Below, one piece after another: positions 31,316-34,881 of a stretch of DNA of 34,881 bases. Location: contig CAZQSK010000010.1 in NCBI GenBank assembly GCA_964596245.1, forward strand, positions 1 through 34,881, read 5' to 3'. The stretch is from RHKK01 sp964596245 (GTDB lineage Bacteria; Patescibacteriota; Patescibacteriia; 2-12-FULL-60-25). Each line of letters opens with the position of its first letter. Position 1 is the first letter of the stretch. The notes below the pieces were generated by a model that saw only the letters and a program-made list of their open reading frames with translations, did not search any database and had not been told where the DNA came from. The translations under genes and the position numbers were made by a program.

Positions 31316-31696
31316 TCACGGTTTTAGTAATCCCTTTAGAGAGTGTTCCCAAATTCTGAACACAGTCCATCCATTCCGCTTTATTAAACGGTTAACGAGC
31401 GCATCTCTTCGTCGATTATTCTCAATTTTATTGAGCCAAAATTTTCTATTCGAGGCTGGTATCGACCTATGTCTCCGGCAACCATGCCAAAAACAGCCGT
31501 CCACAAACACGGCAACTTTTTGATTAGGAAAAATGAAGTCTGGCTTCCCTACCATGCCACCACAGTTTCTTCGCCATCCCTTTATCCCGTTTTGACGAAA
31601 CAATTTAATCAGCTCTATCTCAGTAGTCTTATTCCCTTTTCCCTTTATGGCCGACATCACCTCGGAGCGCTTCTTTTTGGTGAAAATGTCCGCCAT
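31316..31696 (-). CDS. vsr: Very short patch repair endonuclease (Vsr)
   Basis: Nicks DNA at T:G mismatches formed when methylated cytosine deaminates. 126 residues. Family motifs: N-terminal TKKKRSEVMSAIKGKGNKTT, the catalytic GKPDFIFPNQKVAVFVDGCF with the active-site Asp of PDF, the zinc-binding CFWHGCRRH region, and WTVFRIWEHSL. Slightly shorter than the E. coli enzyme at the C-terminus. It starts 4 bases after the restriction gene; Vsr enzymes commonly accompany m5C methyltransferases, as here. Confidence 0.95.
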   Translation of the reverse strand: MADIFTKKKRSEVMSAIKGKGNKTTEIELIKLFRQNGIKGWRRNCGGMVGKPDFIFPNQKVAVFVDGCFWHGCRRHRSIPASNRKFWLNKIENNRRRDALVNRLIKRNGWTVFRIWEHSLKGLLKP

Positions 31697-31700
31697 ACGA

Positions 31701-32786
31701 TTACTTAAGGAATCGAATTTGTAGATTCAACTTCAGATAGACCTTGCCATCCGACTTCTCGAGCTTGGCAAAACCATATCGACCCGTACTCGGAGTATCA
31801 AGTCGGGTGTTTCGATAAAGATATTCGCGGAATTCATCCGCGTTATGCAAATGATAACAAACGACATCCCCGTCCTCCTTCACGACAATAATACCTCCAT
31901 GCGCCGTGAGTATGCCGTCCCAAGGAGAATCCGGAACCATCCCCAAGGCTACGTTATGCAAGAAAGACTTCACCTTAAACTCATATGATGAGAGCGGAAT
32001 TCGCGTCCCTCTTACTTCCGGATTGGCTAATGATGCTGCCTGGACAAGCTCGGGCAGGGTCTTGCCTTCTCCGCGGTAATGACACAGCACAACCTCTGCA
32101 AGAATCTCGGGGAACAAGGTATCAATAAGCTGAAGATTCGCAATGAAGGCATCGGAAGCCACCTTTTCAAATCGAATCATACCTCCGGATTCCTTAATGG
32201 CGGCCAGACGATCCCTCACCTTACTTCGCGGTGCATCCAGCGCGTTGATCCTCTCGATATCCGAGTCGTTCAAACCGGTGACCTCAAAAACAAAGTTGGT
32301 TGCCGACGAAGGATTCAACAATGTCGCAGGAGAGCCGAGTCGGGACTTGATACTAAAACCGATCTTCGTACGCTGTCCGGTAAAAATATCGTAAATCTTC
32401 AAAACCAGATCTTCTTTCTTCGCATTTCCCGCATTCAACTTTGCAACCTGCAAACGCCTCATCACATCCACGGATGCAGGCACCTCAAAGGCCCGACTAT
32501 CCGCCTCCAGAATTTCGGAAAAGATTCTTGCAACACTACTCCTTAAATCCGAACAGTCGACTACCGCAAGCTCATTCGTACCATGCATTATACGCACTGT
32601 CTCGGTGTCCTGAACCAATTCATAGCTCTTTTCTATACCTTCCTCGGTACGAAAAAGGGTCAAGACAGGATATATTACATTACTCTTATCCAGATTTTCG
32701 TCAGCCGCATCAAGCCTACGGTCAATCAACACTTTCAAAAAAGCGTAAAACTCACTCCATTCACCCTTGTTACCCGTCAAACTCAT
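31701..32786 (-). CDS. Type II restriction endonuclease, HpaII family
   Basis: Likely cuts CCGG, as HpaII does; the specificity is inferred from the family. 361 residues. The N-terminal NKGEWSEFYAFLKVLIDRRL and the segment FSIKSRLGSPATLLNPSSAT followed by NFVFEV are the features on which the HpaII family call rests. The likely PD-(D/E)XK nuclease lysine is in the GFSIKS stretch. It lies between the cytosine methyltransferase (6 bases before it) and vsr (4 bases after it), the expected context. Length fits the family. Confidence 0.85.
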   Translation of the reverse strand: MSLTGNKGEWSEFYAFLKVLIDRRLDAADENLDKSNVIYPVLTLFRTEEGIEKSYELVQDTETVRIMHGTNELAVVDCSDLRSSVARIFSEILEADSRAFEVPASVDVMRRLQVAKLNAGNAKKEDLVLKIYDIFTGQRTKIGFSIKSRLGSPATLLNPSSATNFVFEVTGLNDSDIERINALDAPRSKVRDRLAAIKESGGMIRFEKVASDAFIANLQLIDTLFPEILAEVVLCHYRGEGKTLPELVQAASLANPEVRGTRIPLSSYEFKVKSFLHNVALGMVPDSPWDGILTAHGGIIVVKEDGDVVCYHLHNADEFREYLYRNTRLDTPSTGRYGFAKLEKSDGKVYLKLNLQIRFLK

Positions 32787-32792
32787 AATTAT

Positions 32793-33674
32793 TTATATAA
32801 GCTGAAGGGCGCGGACGATCTCAAGAGCCGTTGCCTGAATGGCCGGCACGGCGACCGCGTTACCCAACTGCTTCATAGCTTGTACCTCGGATACGGGAAA
32901 ATGGTAAGAGGCGGGGAAGCCCATCATTTTCTTCCCTTCCACCGGCGTTAGACGCACAACTCTTCCGTCCACTATGTAAGAATCCCAATTTCGCCTGTCG
33001 TGAATGCCCGAACCTCTGCCGCCTACACGAAGCGTGTATCCGATTTTCTTTGGACAGTTACCGCCAAAAATGTCGGACATGGTCTTCTTGAGCGGAATCT
33101 TCTCCGGAAAATTAAACTTAACATTCTTATCCCTGAATCCAACCATAAACAGTCTCGCTCGATGCTGAGGAACATTGAAATCGGAGGCTCGAACTATTTT
33201 GTAATGAAAAGAGTAATCAAGATCCTCTTCAATTATTCTTTTGATGGTCTCGAAAGTCTTTCCGTTGTCATGCTTCAACAGATGGCTGACGTTTTCCAGA
33301 AAGAAGGCAGCCGGCTGTTTTTCTTCGATGATCTGAACTATGTTATGGAATAATGTGCCGCGTGAATCTGCAAAACCTTTTTTGAATCCTGCATGACTAA
33401 ACGGCTGACACGGAAATCCGGCAGTCAAAATATCAAAGTCTGGAATATCTTTCTCTTTTACTTTCGTAATGTCCCCGACGAAATTACCCTTCTCAAAAAG
33501 CTCGGGATGCACTTTCCTGAAATTATGTTCGTAGGTTTTTCTGGCGTGCTCGTTCCATTCACTCGCGAAGACGCATTCGCCGCCCAAATTACTAAAAGCC
33601 AAATGAAAACCACCGATACCGGCAAAAAGATCGATAAACCTGAAATCTTCCTTGGTTTTTATTTTACTTGCCAT
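32793..33674 (-). CDS. DNA (cytosine-5-)-methyltransferase, HpaII-like
   Basis: Protects sites of the accompanying restriction enzyme by m5C methylation, probably at CCGG. 293 residues. Motif I FIDLFAGIGGFHLAF (13-27), motif IV GFPCQPFS with catalytic C89, motif VI FLENV (125-129), motif VIII QHRARLFMVG (170-179), motif X QLGNAVAVP (269-277). The target recognition region between VIII and X is short (YTLRVGGRGSGIHDRRNWDS), similar in look to CCGG-specific enzymes. It is the first gene of the defence operon, with a promoter just past trmH. Confidence 0.95.
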   Translation of the reverse strand: MASKIKTKEDFRFIDLFAGIGGFHLAFSNLGGECVFASEWNEHARKTYEHNFRKVHPELFEKGNFVGDITKVKEKDIPDFDILTAGFPCQPFSHAGFKKGFADSRGTLFHNIVQIIEEKQPAAFFLENVSHLLKHDNGKTFETIKRIIEEDLDYSFHYKIVRASDFNVPQHRARLFMVGFRDKNVKFNFPEKIPLKKTMSDIFGGNCPKKIGYTLRVGGRGSGIHDRRNWDSYIVDGRVVRLTPVEGKKMMGFPASYHFPVSEVQAMKQLGNAVAVPAIQATALEIVRALQLI

Positions 33675-33733
33675 ATGAGCGGTTCAATCTTAAATGAATA
33701 AGCTCAAACGGGGAAGTAACGCTCGCACCTGCA

Positions 33734-33761
33734 ATTTTATCATGGAACAAAAATAGAACAA
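33734..33761 (-). promoter_or_regulatory. Candidate promoter of the restriction-modification operon
   Basis: On the minus strand TTGTTC (33756-33761), a 16-bp spacer, and TGA-TAAAAT (hexamer 33734-33739, five of six matches, with the extended TG). A start near 33727 gives a leader of about 50 nt, unlike the near-leaderless units, in line with acquisition of this operon from elsewhere. Confidence 0.5.
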
Positions 33762-33776
33762 TACACTTATCCCCAT

Positions 33777-34361
33777 CTACTTCATCCACCCTTTCAATAT
33801 CTCCTTCGCCTCGGTTTTCTTCATCTGCCCCTCTTTATACATCCCCTTTTTCTCTCGCTGACGATAAGCCTCGTAGAGAAGCAGTGCTCCGGCTACCGAC
33901 ACGTTAAAACTCTGCACAAAGCCGACCATCGGCAACAAGACATTCTCTTTAGATGCTTTGAGCAGCTCCGGCGAGACGCCGTCATGCTCATTACCGAGCA
34001 CAATCGCCACAGGGCCAGCCAAATCAATCTTCGCCGGATCTTTGGCTTTGGACGACATGTGCGTCGCAACCAACGTCACTTTTTGCTTCTTGAGATGCGC
34101 CACGAGCTTTTTCACCGAATCCCACTTGTTGATACGCAGCCATTTCACGGCCGAAGCGGCTGAAGTGGAGCGAATCTCCCCCAAACGCGGTGCGCGCTTC
34201 TTGGTGTAGAGCAAATGCACGTCTACGACGCCAAACGCATCGCAAGAACGCAAAACCGCTCCGACATTGTGTGGGTCATCAACATTTTCCAGCACGACAT
34301 GGAGTGTTGGTTGGCGTTTTTCCAGAACAGCCTCGATCTTTTTCTTTCGCTCAGGCGTCAT
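33777..34361 (-). CDS. trmH: SpoU-family tRNA/rRNA 2'-O-methyltransferase, TrmH-like
   Basis: Methylates a ribose 2'-hydroxyl in RNA with S-adenosylmethionine, probably tRNA G18. 194 residues. An N-terminal helix KKKIEAVLEKRQPTLHVVLE matches TrmH, followed by motif 1 DDPHNVGAVLRSCDAFGV (Asn and Arg of the active site), motif 2 IVLGNEHDGVS and motif 3 LPMVGFVQSFNVSVAGALLL, which form the SAM-binding trefoil knot. The C-terminus is shorter than in E. coli TrmH. Its start overlaps the end of the preceding unknown gene by 11 bases. Confidence 0.92.
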   Translation of the reverse strand: MTPERKKKIEAVLEKRQPTLHVVLENVDDPHNVGAVLRSCDAFGVVDVHLLYTKKRAPRLGEIRSTSAASAVKWLRINKWDSVKKLVAHLKKQKVTLVATHMSSKAKDPAKIDLAGPVAIVLGNEHDGVSPELLKASKENVLLPMVGFVQSFNVSVAGALLLYEAYRQREKKGMYKEGQMKKTEAKEILKGWMK

Positions 34362-34680
34362 GTTGGCGAGATTCTCCCAATGATTCGAGCGTGTCGTCCA
34401 TTATCTCCTCTGAAAGCTCCAATTCACGCGTGATGGCCATCTGTCTTGCCAAAAGCGTAGCTCGTAGCGACTCATACGACTCGGAATTGAGGCGAGCATC
34501 ATAATCATTCGAGAGATCGACGCCTGCTGACTGGGCCAAATCCTGCACATCTGCCAATTCAGCTACAAGTTTTGCGCGGTCTTTCACCAAAGCAGTCTTA
34601 AGCTCGGTGAAATACTTGCGCTCCATGTCCTTTTCCGTCGGAGCCGGCAAACTCTTCGGCTGTTCGAAAAGCATTTTCAT
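34351..34680 (-). CDS. Hypothetical helical protein (109 aa) upstream of trmH
   Basis: Not recognised. With the ATG at 34680, one base after the stop of the preceding gene, it starts MKMLFEQPKSLPAPTEKD and continues with two long charged helices (LKTALVKDRAKLVAELADVQ and ATLLARQMAITRELELSEEI), which may form a coiled coil. The helical layout slightly resembles the N-terminal part of DksA/TraR proteins, but no zinc-finger cysteines are present. A longer in-frame start inside the neighbour is less likely. It overlaps trmH by 11 bases. Confidence 0.7.
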   Translation of the reverse strand: MKMLFEQPKSLPAPTEKDMERKYFTELKTALVKDRAKLVAELADVQDLAQSAGVDLSNDYDARLNSESYESLRATLLARQMAITRELELSEEIMDDTLESLGESRQHDA

Positions 34681-34681
34681 A

Positions 34682-34881
34682 CTAGGTCTTCTGCAACTGC
34701 TGATGAATCCAATCAATGCGGGACTGTCCCGCTCCCGGCGCGGCTTTGATGACATCGCGCAGGCGTGCGCCCTCGGCCTGGATATGCTCGATGCGTTCCG
34801 TGAGGGCGTGGGCCTTAAGGCTGATGGAGCGCAGGGTATCTTCTCGATGCGTGAGCGGCGTCGAGGAGAGGATGCGAACCT
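34682..34881 (-). CDS. C-terminal fragment of an unidentified protein, cut by the window edge
   Basis: An open frame runs from the edge to a TAG stop at 34682-34684. The visible 65 residues include SSTPLTHREDTLRSISLKAH, LTERIEHIQAEGARLRDVIK and end RIDWIHQQLQKT, mostly helical and charged. The other two minus frames are less plausible (one stops within the segment). It is one base from the next start codon, so the genes are probably coupled. No function can be proposed from this fragment. Confidence 0.6.
   Translation of the reverse strand, partial: VRILSSTPLTHREDTLRSISLKAHALTERIEHIQAEGARLRDVIKAAPGAGQSRIDWIHQQLQKT

Noticed and set aside
34351..34680. The 109-aa gene as a DksA/TraR regulator
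   Set aside because: Only the helical layout is similar; the zinc-finger cysteines and the conserved acidic tip are absent.
1..34881. CRISPR array or insertion sequence
   Set aside because: No regularly spaced direct repeats and no transposase, integrase or cas gene were seen; the only repeats are the palindromes listed.

Overview
The window looks like chromosomal DNA of a candidate-phyla-radiation (Patescibacteria) bacterium. The grounds are compact unidirectional gene order with many 1-4 bp overlaps, near absence of Shine-Dalgarno sites before most genes, a large UvrD-RecB-nuclease fusion, and several conserved-looking membrane proteins of unknown function. Base composition is about 50% GC. 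Assignment below that level is not possible from the sequence alone. Every gene except one (26553-27719) lies on the minus strand, so transcription units read from right to left.

Layout, in order of coordinates. 1-146: two adjacent perfect inverted repeats past ftsQ. 147-6285: a cell-wall and translation operon (greA, lysS, serS, alr, ddl, ftsQ). 6376-10574: the rod-shape cluster mreB-mreC-mreD-PBP2. 10619-17695: a 533-aa membrane protein, a VTT/DedA-type protein, tgt, a UvrD/RecB-type helicase-nuclease, a DciA-like protein and a small membrane protein. 17756-18861: a GC-rich plsC plus 106-aa cassette. 18952-19123: tRNA-Val and tRNA-Leu. 19163-20328: a diacylglycerol-kinase-like protein and a bactofilin. 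20385-20771: a second GC-rich small gene. 20787-26373: argS, tyrS and valS. 26553-27719: a plus-strand DHH-family protein that has lost its catalytic motif. 27754-29456: a META lipoprotein, mscL and an SPFH/prohibitin protein. 29511-33674: a defence operon made of an HpaII-type methyltransferase and restriction enzyme, Vsr and an AIPR-family protein. 33777-34881: trmH and two unassigned genes, the last one partial. No stretch above 300 bases lacks a gene; the longest gap is 26374-26552.

Functionally, the wall and shape genes form one theme: Alr and Ddl make the D-Ala-D-Ala precursor, PBP2 with MreBCD directs elongation, FtsQ and bactofilin relate to division and the cytoskeleton. Aminoacyl-tRNA synthetases (Lys, Ser, Arg, Tyr, Val) and tRNA modification (Tgt, TrmH) form another.

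Four observations stand out. (1) A recurring promoter-like pair (TTGNCN-like, 17 bp, TAAGCT or a close variant) sits 8-10 nt before the start codon of the first gene of five units, which implies nearly leaderless mRNAs. (2) Two GC-rich gene cassettes break that rule: they carry strong Shine-Dalgarno sites and end in nearly identical compact terminators fused to the stop codon. (3) Palindromic repeats are inserted in frame in two housekeeping genes; in Tgt the repeat lies exactly where the zinc-binding cysteines should be. (4) The DHH-family protein, and perhaps the diacylglycerol-kinase-like protein, lack key active-site residues.
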